From Porites lobata (Eukaryota > Cnidaria > Anthozoa > Scleractinia > Poritidae), in assembly GCA_942486035.1 (NCBI GenBank), contig CALNXK010000046.1:1797501-1861500 (forward strand): a stretch of DNA of 64,000 nt, given 5' to 3'. A model generated the notes under the pieces. The model was not told the DNA's origin, ran no database searches, and saw only the letters and a list, made by a program, of their open reading frames with translations. How positions within the stretch are numbered: position 1 is the first letter of the stretch; the number at the start of each line of letters is the position of its first letter. Below, piece after piece: positions 1 through 13,000 of this stretch. The position numbers and the translations under genes were made by a program.

Positions 1-417
1 GCTTTCTTACTCGTTTATATATAAACATTTTCCTGACAAGGTTCACCTGGATAGTTGGAAAGAAACAGAAAAAGAAAGAAACCAAAGATTGAAATTGTGC
101 TTACCCTAAATAAAAGTAACATAATATAATATTTCCACAACTTAATTAGGTGAAGAAATAATACACAGTTACTGAAAGAATGGAAAGAAACCTTTAGCAG
201 TGGCAAAAAATAGACTGCAAAACAGCTCGTATTTTTGCTTCGGTTAAGAACGGGTGCACGGGCAGGCAAAAAATGTCTGGAGTGAAGGTGAAAACGGACA
301 GTGACACTGGGAGAGACCGAAAACTGTTACTTAGATGATGACCGTATTATATGACTACTTTCTTTTACTAAGAACCGTGCAGCCACATAATCGTGTAAAC
401 ATCCTTCTCTCTTTCAG

Positions 418-703
418 TGCTTGGAACAGTAGGTCAAAGAGAATCTACAGAAAACCGTTTGATTCGTCAATTGCCTGCGGCAAGGCAAAGGAAATAGTGT
501 TTCATACCTGCTTAATTACAGAAGGAAGCGTTTTGAGCGTTTTCCGTGATTTGAAGGAAGAAACTGTCCACTTGACTATCAATGGATTTGAACAAAAGGT
601 GTCAATTGGCGGTTGTTGGCCTAATTTTTGCTACGGATACCTTCGCCTGAGTGCAAATGGAAAAGGTAGCAAAATTCGAGTAACGCTAGTTCCAGGCGAG
701 TAA
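418..703 (+). CDS. 3' terminal exon of an unrecognised upstream gene
   Basis: The reading frame is open from a good acceptor (pyrimidine-rich ctctctttcag ending at 417) to a TAA at 701-703, and gives about 95 residues beginning AWNSRSKRIYRKPFD and ending IRVTLVPGE. The exon starts with one base of a split codon. The composition (alternating hydrophobic and polar residues, Gly-rich turns, Cys in GGCWPNFCYGYL) suggests a beta-rich C-terminal domain. I do not recognise the family. An AATAAA at 1,084 fits as its polyadenylation signal. It appears to be the end of a gene lying mainly left of the window, on the same strand as the tandem caspase gene. It could also be a pseudogene fragment, since no second exon is visible. 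Confidence 0.45.
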
Positions 704-893
704 TTTAGCCAGTAATTTAGGCTTAAAGCATCCATTTGAACTAACGAAACTTCCAAGGACTGAACTTTGTGCAGATCATAATGTTAGAAGAAACGGCCCG
801 ATTTCAACGTTGCAACTTTAGAAAATCGAGCCTTGACTTCGCCAATCATCAAAAATTCCAGCCGCCATTTGTTTTTATATCGTAGACTTAGAT

Positions 894-1010
894 ATGGCGC
901 TAGCCACAAACGTTTCTTCTTCTTCTTCACAAGTTCTAGGACATCTAAATCTGCATTGTGCCATCTGCATTGCGAAGCAACGTGTATGCTCAGAAGTCAC
1001 AAACCGCTAA
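894..1010 (+). pseudogene. Possible relic of a TRIM-type RING gene start
   Basis: The 38-codon frame from the ATG at 894 reads MALATNVSSSSSQVLGHLN and then CAICIAKQRVCSEV. This resembles the start of cnidarian TRIM/RING proteins, where a Ser-rich N-terminus leads to C-x2-C. It stops at once, with no further RING cysteines and no splice continuation found. Resemblance over so few residues could be chance, and it overlaps the proposed caspase first exon in another frame. Confidence 0.15.
986..1010 (+). CDS. Candidate first coding exon of the tandem caspase gene
   Basis: An ATG at 986 opens eight codons (MLRSHKPL) and reaches a good donor (ctaa|gtaaga) in phase 1, which matches the phase of the next exon at 1560. 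It is offered because an upstream exon is required: the 1560 exon begins inside a codon, and the preceding gene stops at 703. The evidence is only phase and donor quality, so another start is quite possible. Confidence 0.28.
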
Positions 1011-4000
1011 GTAAGAACGTGGCATTGAATGCATATGAAATAATATCACGCACTAGCAAGTAGCTGACAGGTTCGCATTCTCAAATAAAATGTGTTCAGT
1101 GAATTCAGAAAACTTATTAAAATGATAATTTCTACTTATTTTCTTTGTTGGAGAAGTAATTTCAAAAACTCGTGCTCCGGTTTCATCAGGTTTCCAAACG
1201 CGAGAAAATACTTGAAACCACTAGGCCGCATGATACCCTCACACTCGTTTTTTTGAATGGTACGTCAGATTCTGAAAATTTCATGTGTAAGATTTCATTT
1301 TGTGAAATTTGACATTAATTTTCTCGGGCTCCCATAAGGAATTTTCTTTGTTGTCATTACAGATAACTAATTACACCTACAGCCATTGAAAAATATGAAA
1401 AAAGAATGCATCATGCTCTAAATAATTCTAATACAAGGTTTTCGTCCACTGAAAATTAAAATTACTCAATTTCCTGATGGATTCTGTCTCAATATTTTTG
1501 CAACAAGGGCAGTGTTATATACTTAAGTAATTCACAAAGTAAACCTCTTTGGTTTGCAGCTTACTTTAAACAACTTCTATCAGCCAAAGCTGCACGTGGC
1601 TGTCTGCGTTTTTTCATAGGCTTAGGACGAGTCCTCCTGGAAGGTGAGTAACTCTGAGAATGTGCTATTCACTCATGGATAGATGCTGGATACCTCTAAC
1701 AAACTTTTGTAAACCAGTGACTGTGAGTTTCTCGAGTATTACTCGTTAAAGCGGCATAAGCCCAAATTCCTATTGCTAAGCTATATCTTTAACATATTAT
1801 GAACGCTTTCACTGGATATTTACAAATATGTCACTAAATAGGCCACTTGCACTATGAGGACACGTGACCAATGCTTCCTTAAAACAATGAATTGGAATCC
1901 TGTTGATGACAAAAATTGACAGAGAGCATAAAAATTATCTTAAACCCGAAATTTGAGAGGAAACGCATATTTAAGGGAGATATTTTATGGCACTTTGATT
2001 TTTTACCAAAGTAGTATGATTTGTATTGGCCGCCATGTTGGAGGGCATACTCTTGCTCTCCAACATGGCGGCCAAAACTGCTTTTTGCTTGAATCTTGCT
2101 AAACGTTTGATAGTTACGCTCATATGTGCTGTAAACGTTACCACATCATCTTTTCAACGATTTCCTTGAAGTTTAAGTGCAAAATTTTTGTTCAGAAAGA
2201 GGTAATTCGTAGTTTTAAAAATCACATTTTGGTTATGTGACCAGCAACGAACTTACTCATGTTAAGAAAATGGTGCGAGTTTGAAAAACTAAATCACTAT
2301 TATTTTGTTCAAGATGAGAGCCACTAAGCGTTTTTTGAAGGCAAAATCATATAACTTTTATTTTCAAAAAATGACGTCACAAGACCTTTTAGTGCAAATA
2401 GGCTATTGCCACAAGGATCTTTTAAACCAATATTGTTACGCCATTTAAGAGCACATCCGTGCAAATATCAGCAATAGTGCGACAAGGGTCATAAAATCAA
2501 TTAAGAACTTCACATAGTTCTTTCCTCGAATGGTCTCTTTTTTCTGTGAAAACGACGATGAAAACGCTTTTACGCCCCAGCGCCGATTTTGCAAGTCCAA
2601 AACAATGTTGCAGCAGGGTCAAGTTTACACGACTCGCTGATCGAAACAACCGCGCCAGAAAAAAACGATTTTCGCTCGAATGTATCGTATAACTTGTCAT
2701 AAACTAAACCCTGTAATTTCATGAGATTAATGCAACCGAAGTATTTCCAAAAGTGGAAAAAAGGTGGAGCTCTCTGTTTTTACCCTTACGCCGTGGTCAA
2801 AAAGCAGCACAGATTTTCATCATGTGCCTTTGATCAGCATTTGTAAGATTGAGTAAGAAAATACCACGTTTATGATTTACGTTCTTTACAATCACTGAAC
2901 GCGTGACAAAATTCCTATTTAACAGTTTTAGGATTTGGTGCCCCTGTGAATGGAAATCAAGTTCAAGAAGAAGTTGCTGGTTTGTATTTTTCCTAAATAA
3001 AAGCATCTACATGAACCGACCAGGAGGTCAGTTTCGACCGTAGTCAAGACTAAATGCAGACTTCCGTCCCATACGGACGGACCTAGGCCAGTTAATAACT
3101 TTTTTTTTCTTAGTTGAATGAAAGGGTCTATTTTCAAATAAATAAATACGCTTTAAGGCTTGAAAAGCAAACTCATTCTCTCATTTGACCGTCCATGGTT
3201 ACTTTTATTTATACTTCTCCATGTTTGTTTCTTGTATTGCTTTCTCGGCCGAGTTGCCTGTTTCTCGCTTGCTTAATGCAAAGCATACCGCTCACTGATT
3301 ATAGTATTTTATATTTCAGAGGAGCCTGAAACTAAAACTGGGCCTGACGCTGAACGTAAACAAGGTTCAGAACCTGAAGGGGAAGCGTCTGATCCGGAAC
3401 TCGAATCAGAGTCTGAAGGAGAAGATTCTCATCCTGAGCCAGAGCTTAACTCTGAAAATGAATCAAATTCTGAACTTGAAAGCGAGTCAGAGCTTGGGGA
3501 TTCAGAGCCTGGAACTGACTTAAAACTTGAAGCCGGGTATGAACCTCAACACGAGAAGCCTAAACTTGAAGCAGGGTGTCAACCTCAGCAAGAATCCCAA
3601 TCTGAGCTCAGTCACTATGCGATGGATAAACGTCCACGTGGAATTTGCCTCCTCATAAACAATGCAACAAATTTGCCGCACGTAGAAGAACAAGTCCTCG
3701 ATTTTTTCAGTCTCCTGGCGTTTGAAGTGCAAGTCAGACGAGGTCTTCACAAATATCAAGTTTATAAAGTTGCCCACCAATTTGCCAGAATGAATCACAA
3801 CCAATTCAACTTGTTTGTGTGCGTTCTCATGTCCGTTTGCGAGCAAGACCAGGAATTCTGTGATGTCGATGGAAAGAAGGTCGCCATTGAAGACTTGATG
3901 TCAGAGTACAAACCTTCTGTCCATTCCTCATTGACGAATAAACCTAAACTGTTTTTCGTCATGAAATTCACGACGCAGCGCTCCAAACTGAGGAAAATTC

Positions 4001-7000
4001 GTTCAATACTGATAGATGGCTCAACAACCAAAGATGAAACACCATATTCTCCCTGTGACGCGTTTGAAGAGACCTGTCCCAAGGAAGCCGATTTCCTCTT
4101 ATATTCTGTTACCTCTATTGTTGATGAAGAAATGCAGGATCCACAATCATCGTTTATTCAAGTAAGACTTTTTTATAATTTCTTGAATTAATTTACTTTT
4201 AGAGCAAAACCTAACGAGAAATCTTAAGTTTGTTTCTTTGGATGCAAGGTACATATTCTGTTATCTTTATCGCAATAGTTTGATTTATCTCAATAGCTAT
4301 AGTATTAATTGTAATTTTTTATTGTTCTTTTCGTCCATGACTCAGACTGAAACCTTCCTAGGACTTACAACATCTTTCTTAGAATATGAGCCAATCCAAG
4401 AAAAGCATATTTTTGCACTGTTTTGTAATGTCTGGTATCTCCATTATGTTCTAAGTATTAATCCTTAAACTTCTCTGTCACCGATCGCATAAGATTGATT
4501 ATGATTGAGTAAATCTGTTGACATTTTGAAGAATCGATTCAAAACCTACCTTTTAAAAGTGGCTTTCAACTTCTTATTAATTTTCTTTAAATTTTAACCT
4601 TTAAACTTTTAATTATTTGCCCTTATTTATACTTATTGATACTTTAATTTTTACTTTCGTATAATTATACTATATTTACCGGTTTTTATTATAAAGCGCC
4701 ATGATAATGGCGCTTTATAAGTCTTTTAAAACTGTGAAAGGTTTGTCTTATTATCGTTATTGTTATTATTATAACTATAGCAAAGGTGATGTTTTCACAT
4801 CTGAAGATATCATTGTGTCACCCGAAAGCTCGCTTCGTATTTCATTGGTGTTTATGTAGTGGTCGTTTTCTTCCACGATCAAGGTACCGCAAACGTCTGA
4901 TTTGCTCAAGTTCTTGAGTACCAGACTGTGAAGCAGCAGGCCCGGGTTCACTTGCAAATGGTTAGACTTTCTTGTCCTCTCAGATAAGGACGAAAAGTGA
5001 CAACTCGAACTTCGGATCTAGAGTTACGGGTTCAAGCCCGTTGCCGTCGCGTTGTTTTCCTAGACTGTAAACTTTGCTCCACTTTGTCTCTCTTCACTCA
5101 GGTGTATAAATGGGTGCCTTGACATATAGCGGTGGGGGTAACCAGCCTGCAATGGACTAGCATCCCATGTAGTGGGAGTAGCAATACTTCTAGTCGCCTA
5201 TGTTACTACAGTAACCGGTAATTAGGACCGGCCTAATGGTTCACTTGGCTCGAACGCAGACTCCCTTTTTTTATCGCAGTACATACACTTTATCTGACTT
5301 TGTGAGACTTAAAAGAATCAGTGAGGACGTAAAAAATCTTTGGCAGTGACCGTCACTGGTAGGGGGCATTTACAACTGAATACTTCGTTCACTGTTTAGT
5401 GCATGCGCGAGAAGCAGGCTGGCAAATTCCCCGACCAGTGATTTTAAGTCTTTGATTTTAGTTTATTCCCTGGTCGCCTTTCAGGACCAGCCTAGTCTCA
5501 GATTGGTTAAAATTTTGACAGATAAATTCATACGTAAAAACTAATGCAGCATCTAGGAATTTGTTTAACGACCACTAAAGGTTTTGGTAATTTTATTTAA
5601 GTTCTTATCTTTTCGTGTTTTTCTCCACTGCTTTCACAAATGAAATGTCATCTTGACTAGTAAATATTTATATCACCCGGGGTCCGGCCCACTGACTTGT
5701 AATATTTCAGTTCATTGTTTTGTGGCGATACTTGTAGGAGTTTGAATTGACGAGCGATTGTCAGAGATTTCTGTATCCATCAAGGATGGGTCTGTATAGT
5801 CGATTCACCAACTTTTCAGGGGCACCCAACGAGAATATAGTCCAAAACCAAATAAACATAGCATTGTTGAACGTACTTTAGTATTTAAACGGTAGATAAA
5901 GGCTTATTTTTATCCCCTAGAAATTTTTCATCTGTTCGGATTTCCTAGCTGAAAGTATAGCGATCCGAAAATTATAGGGATCAAAATTTACCTTTTCGAA
6001 AATTTCAGCCAGAAAAAAGGCTCCCGAAAATTCTAGGTGACCTTTTTAGGGTAAAAATTTGTTAAAAATGGGCAATTATACGATTTTTATGATATTCGAA
6101 AATCCAAGGAGAGGCAGGCAAGCAAGAAATTTTTCAGAAAATGATCCGAAAATTCTAGATCTCAAAATGTCTTCCCAACAGATAATTTTCCGAAAATTGT
6201 CGTTGGGTGCCCCTGACTTTTGTCAGCGCTGGTTAAATTGATATGTTATTTTCCTTCTACTGTAGAATCCCTGCGGCGATTATTTTGTCCAGGTTTTGTT
6301 TATGTCACGTATTACCGTAGCGAAACCAAAGACCCACGTCGGATACATAGCCTTGGAAAAACCACTCCTTCACAAAGAAGTCAGCATTTTAAGTCGCAGG
6401 AAACCTTGTAAAAGTTGTGAAATGCACGTTGCAAAGCGTATTTGGTTACGCTCGCCAAAATACAAGACACGCCACGCGCGAGGTCGCGAGGAGTCACTCG
6501 AGCTGTACTCTATCCTTTGATCTGATTGGCCAACATCGAAACAAAAGGTTTCACGTCACGGAAAACCGCCGCTCGGGTTCGCAGACGTTATTTTTCGGAG
6601 GGAGAGAGGCGACGACCGAAAATACGTCTGCGGTTCGCAGGCTAATGGCTGCGTTGTGTAGGGGGGTTTCAGTGATGTTGTTTAGGCATTCTAGATTTTC
6701 AAAGTCTACCACTGTGAACGTGATTCAGTTTAAGTTTTTGCTGTAAGTGTGTGACTGTTAGCATGCAATCAAAGAGATTTTCATTCTAGGTCCGTTTGCG
6801 GTATCTATTTTTTTTCTTAAATCACCCAACCCCTCCCTCAAAAAGCATGTGGAGGGCCTTAAAGTTAAGTATAGATTTGAGGACTTCTTTCTAATGGCTT
6901 GAAGTCTGTTGGTTTAAAACGTATTACTTTTATCATCAGTATACAAACCGAAGCTTCGCTTTTAAGTCTTGGCTAAATCCCCTTTGCGGTTTAATACAAA

Positions 7001-10000
7001 AACGTACCTTTAGTTATTTCCCTGTAAATAAATATCGTTGTTATTTTTTGTAGTTGTATAGATATTTACATTACATTAACATACTTCTCTTGGTTTTATC
7101 TTTCTTTTCCTTAACTTTGCCGTCACGAGAAAAGGTAATTTAGCAATCATGGATCGCCTTTACATTATTTTTGAGGATGGCAATGTCTGGTCTTTTATTT
7201 ATCCTTTCGAACAGTTTGAATCCTAAAAACCAATAGTAGTTTTATTTTCTTTTGTTTTCATTTAACCTTTCCGGGACATGTTTGTACCACTCTTCACTGC
7301 ATTCAGGTAATATCTCATACACAATTCCAAGTGACCATTTGTGCCTGTTTAATGTGTCCTCCACAAATTCAAGTGTTCTAGAGGTATAGATAACAATACG
7401 CTGTTCTGTTTAAAATGGACTACATGCATTCTTCTAGCTTGTTCCTGTTACATCTTTTTTGCATTCTTGCATGGTGTGTTTTTCCATCGGTGCTACAATA
7501 ATTAAGACAGAACTTCTTTGAAGCTAACATTTTTGTAAACGTTTTTACTTCTTTTTCATATTTTGCTTTATTCACTCAGTACTTTCTTTGTTTGACAGGT
7601 CTTCGCGAATGTTACCAAACAGTATGGGCACCTCAACTATCATTTGCTTGAGCTGTTAGTTAAAGTCAACGAGCAGCTGAAAAACATAGGAGATGGCCGA
7701 ACAGACGGGCTACTTCCGTTTCGAGTCCCTTACCTCACGCATACGCTCAGACGTAGATTGTATCTAGGTACACCAAATGAATTATTTCTTTTAAATAGCC
7801 ATAAATTATCCATAATTAAGACAAATGTCTCCAAAGTACGAATTTGTGTTTGAAGGCAAACAATGAAACGAATCCCTCAAGTTTGGCTGGTCCCATTTTG
7901 TGAAAAAGTTCGTCATAACAAAATCATTGTTTTCCTAATTAAAGTATACTCTGTGGACGTGACACACCCAACAACTCGTTTCAAGAGCGAATATATCTGG
8001 ACATTCGCAGGGGGTGCTCTACGAACGTTTGGGTGATGAACCCTCAGGGGCACCCAACGTCAATTTTCGGAAAATATCTGTTCGGAAGACGATTAGAGAT
8101 CTAGAATTTTCGGAACGTTTGTTGAAAATTTTGAATTTTCGGGAGCCTTTTTTCTGGCTGAAATTTTCGAAAAGGAAAGTTTTGATCTCTATGATTTTCG
8201 GGTCACTAGACTTTAAGCTAGGAAATCCGAACAGATGAAAAATTTTTAGGGAACAAAAATATGCCAATATCTACCGTTTAAATACTAAAATACGTTTAAC
8301 AATGCTATATTTAAGTGGTTTTGATCTATATTCTCGTTGGGTGCCCCTGAACCCTTAGCTTATACCAGACCAAAAAAGTTCCTTGTCAGGGTACAGTAAA
8401 CGTATCTTTGTTCCTTTCGGTTTCTTCATCGCTTGAACAGTTTGTATACATGAAATAATTCAGTTGAAATCGATTCCAAATTGATTGATTTCAAATATAT
8501 TACAAATATATTAAAATCCAAAATGGACGCAAACCTTGCACCCTTACAAAACTGAAGTAAGCTAAACTATACCCAAAAGCAGTGTTCATATCTGAAATTG
8601 AATATTTCCGTTCTTCAGAGTTTGATCGTCCTCTTTATGCACCTCTCCCTGCTTGCAATACTGAGCCTCAGCATGGGAGCGACGAGATTCACAACGGGCT
8701 TAAAGGTTAGTTTTATTTATAAAGTCACTCTTATAATCAGGGACTGCGGAACAAGGTTGAGAGTCGGGGTGTCTAATCCAAACACGTAAGCACGACCATA
8801 CAAGTAGGTCGGAGGCATTCTTCCCCGAAGAAAAATTGAGATTTTGGTGTTCTGAAATGACTAGAAATGCGTCCAAAACTGTTTTCCGTTAATAATAGTT
8901 ATGCAAAAGACTTTTACATTCCTGCTATAGCTTGTTAAAGTCAGGAAGCTGTCGCTACTTGAATGAAAGTAGATAAAAGTAATCCATTCTCAAAATATTT
9001 AGGATGGAATAACCCACGTCTATGGTTATAAAATAGTTTAGACCCCACTGACGAGTTACGCCTCGTTGTTACACCTCGCGGCTTACCCTAAATGGCTCAC
9101 ACCTACGACCTAGCGTTGTTCAATTGCAGTTTTCTGAACATTTCATAACGTTATCTTCGTGCCTAACAAAAATAGCCATACCAAGAAAACCTATGAAAAA
9201 GATAAGAATAAACTAGTTTTTGTAAGTGAAGAACCAATTAAGCCAGATGAAATATGTTATTTTTCTTACCTTTCTTACCCTCTCAAAAGGAGTGGGGGTG
9301 GAAGGGGCTAAAGCTTCACGCAAACCCCAAGCCCCACCCCTCCACGGTCCCTGAAAAATTAATTACATATTGATCATGTCTTCACTCATTCCTGAAGGAT
9401 GGAATGAAAGAAGTACTTTATGTATTATTAAGTATCAAATGTATTTAGCTTCAAATAAAAGGTAACGAATCGGGGACACTTTAAATAAGTAACTAAAGAA
9501 ACAAGTACATCGTGATTAAAATAGGTTGTTTCTCATCATTATATGTGTTGCACTGGTAAATGAACGATACGGGTCATCGAAACAAACTGATAAACATTAG
9601 GGCCGTATTTATACATGGAAAAATAGGACGCGTCCTAAATGAGACGCAAACTTCCAGTATAAACAGCACATTTCATCTGAAATAAGGTGCGTCTTATCTG
9701 AGAACAGGTGTTAAGGGCTGTTCTTAGGTAAGACTCGTCTTAGCTAGAGCTAATAAGACGAGAGAAACTCCGTGTAAATGACTTTCGCATCTAGACGCGA
9801 ACGAAAAGTACGCATGAGTTGTTTTAAGATTGAGTGGGAGAATTTTCGCTTGCCTCGCCGAGGACTGGCAAGGAAAAAACTTGTTTACATTTTATAACAA
9901 CGCTTTTTCGTTTCCCCGAGTTGGTTCCTGCGACTTTTTATTTCTTCCTTTGCTCTTATATTATTATGACCACGTCAACAAATTAATTGAAAGGGAAAAA

Positions 10001-13000
10001 GAATACAGTTTTTCAAGTGCAGAAGAATAAATGGTCTTATGATAACGCCCTGATATGATAATTTTATTTGCAAATCTGATGCGCATATGAAAGGAATTAT
10101 GACATTCGAAAAACTAATAAAATAGAAAGATCCATGCAATGTTGAGAGTGTTCGTCAAGAAAACTTCTTCCTCTCTCTAAATTTGAAAGATAATACATAG
10201 ATTTAACCAAGGCCAAAAGCACAGCCCTAGAGGGATCTTTTAAGAAATGTTTTTTTCGAGTAATTCAACTTTTGCAGTTAGCAGAAAGCAAAGTATTCCA
10301 CCTTTTAAAATTGGGCCTGAGCCCGCGATCAATTGAAAACCAAAAACTAGTCAGCCGATAACTTTTAAAAAAGTCACCTGAATGAGTTGTATACCTGAGC
10401 CCGCAATACAGTCATGTGTCACTGTTCAGTGGATACCCTTTTGACAGCTGTCAATTGACTATAACATGGAAGTCCAATACCAAGTTAAACACAGATATAT
10501 ATATCCCTTGGACTCCTAGTAAGTGTACCATTTCACATCCGCTAACATGAAGCGGTCACCGTACATACGTACGGACGATTTTGTGAGAGCCAAAATTTCT
10601 TGGATGCATAGATAACCAAATTTTCTTACCCCTGGTGCTCCGCAGCGCTCGCTTTGCGTTTCGCGCGCGAAAGCTCCGCTAATACGTGACTCTTTTTTTG
10701 TCCATAAAGTAGCCTTTGTTAAGTCACTCCCGAGGGTTTGATTACCCCAATAAGAAAATCTGTACAATAAAGTTCGTGCTAGCTGTCTTTACTTTTGTGG
10801 AAGTCGTACGTAAAAATTAATGGCTAAAATCTCTCATTTTTTTTTCTTAAAATGCAGTTGAACATAGCAAGTATAATATGTCCAGGAGCCCGCGTGGAAT
10901 CTGCCTCATACTGAACAACATCGAATTCCTTGGCGAAGGGAAACGCTGGGGTGCCGAATTCGACGAAGAAGAGCTGAGAACACTGTTCACTGAGCTTTCT
11001 TTCGACGTACAAGTTGCAAGAGACCTCCGTTATGATCAGATGAGAAACTTAACAGCTCAGGTCGCAAAGAGAAATCACAAGAACCACGACGCGTTTGTGT
11101 TGATCGTCATGTCTCATGGTGGAGACAATGATGTTATCTATGGCGTGGACAACAGGGCCGTAAGGGTCGAAGATTTAATCTCAGAGCTCACACAGAGCAA
11201 CTGCCCAGATCTTCGTGACAAACCAAAGATGGTTTTCATTCAGACCTGTAGAGGTTCTTTAAGAGAAAGAATCTCGCCCAACAGTGCTAGTGCTGACAGT
11301 GCTGATTCGTTTTCAACAGTGGACTCCACCCTTTCGAGAGGTGTGTTTCCAAAAGAGTTCCACTGGCTGTTGGCCTTTGCAACCACGCCTGGCTACGTTG
11401 CGTCGCGAGATCCAAGTTCTGGTTCCTGGTTCATTCAGGTTAGTATGACATCAATTTCAGACTGCCTAAAATCTTATCCGTTAATTTTTCCTCAGAAATG
11501 GCTTCCGTCGCACTAGGGGACTCAACCGAGATGTTTCCAGTTAACCAATTATTATGAACCGGTTTTAGAAAAATCGAATGCAGCCGTGTAATTTGGGTCT
11601 TAACTGAGTCTAATTTTTACCGCTCAGTTACTACGCAATCCGGACTCCAGCCGGTCCGCCGAAACTTACTGTTACATTTCCGGTCGAAACGTAAATGGAA
11701 CGCTTCAGTCTGGTTGGAAACTTTGTTTCAATCGAACAATATCGTCCCAGTTTCTCTGGGTAAGTTCAACTGATTTCTGACCAGTCAGTTTGGCAAAATG
11801 GAGGTCACCCTTTAATTGTTTGCGTCGGAAAACTCTTTTAACTAGGTTATGGTTTAATGCGTTTGAAGAATATTAGGCCTGGTTATTCAAAAAAAGAACC
11901 CGGCCGCAGCCGTGATTGTATATGGTTCATTTTAGGGTACAGATACCTATTATAACCCTACACTTGTTCTAAAGATGATTTAAAAAATAAACTGATAAAG
12001 GTCGATAACTCACTAACGTAAATTAAACTTTTTCTCTAAAGTAAGTGAACCTAAATGTGGTTTTCTGTTTAACCGTTATATTAGCAAGCAAAATTTGTTA
12101 ACTTCTCATCGCTTTTCGGTTTTAAATGGATATTTCCTTTATATTTTAGATCTCAACGTACTCGGTGAGCAGTGCCCATGAAGAGCCCGTGACTGTAAAT
12201 ATCGAGGGCTAGAATCGCTAGACAGGCTCAAGAAAAATCGAAAATTCTGATAATTTGCTAGAAAAACCCGTTTGGGGAACTATCCTCGGAAAAAACATAT
12301 TTTTAACTTTCAATAATCTATAGTTTTAGAGAAAACGAGGAAAAACGAAAATATTACCTAATTAATTAAGGCACAAATTAGAGTAAAAATAACCTACTTT
12401 ATCGCGTCTGTACCAAGGCAAGATACAAAGCTAGAAAACAGAAATGTTTTCGTTTAAAAGTATTCTATCTTTACTTTCTATCCATTGTATGCTTTAAACC
12501 ATAAATTTGATTTTGAATTTTTTACGTTTTTTTTAAAAACTACCATCAAACGCACTTTTTAAAATGGGTGAAAACAACCTTAGAGGCAAAAAAATCATCT
12601 TGGTACTGTGTGATACCTTGCCTAAATGTATACTAGGACCTACTAGGACAAAGTTCAGCTCTTAATTAACAGAATATGAAATAAAAAGTTTGGGTACTCC
12701 CGATTCGCCTTTACAAAATAAAAAGTTTCCTGATCAGCAGTGGCCAAATGTCGCAAATTTGCAAAACTCAAATTTGGAGAGAAATGTTGCGCCGGCCCGG
12801 CGGTTTGTTTTAATTTAGGGTCAGTATCTAATGTTCGGAACAGGGTTCGGAAACATCACGAAGCAAGAAAACGTTTTTTGATTAAGTTTATGTTAAAAGA
12901 TCAGAGCAATTAACCGTTCAACAAACAAGAGAAATTTAAGAAAGCGACCTCGAGGAAACGACATGTCTCGTTCCTTTTTCTAACTTCCTTGTATTTGCAT

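Noticed and set aside
3520..4082. Two antisense frames over the dead caspase exon
   Set aside because: They mirror the acidic and p20 coding sequence and have no motifs of their own.
11439..11516. Continuation of the active caspase frame to a stop at 11,516
   Set aside because: It reads into the intron after a proper donor following FIQ; the true p10 lies at 17,702.
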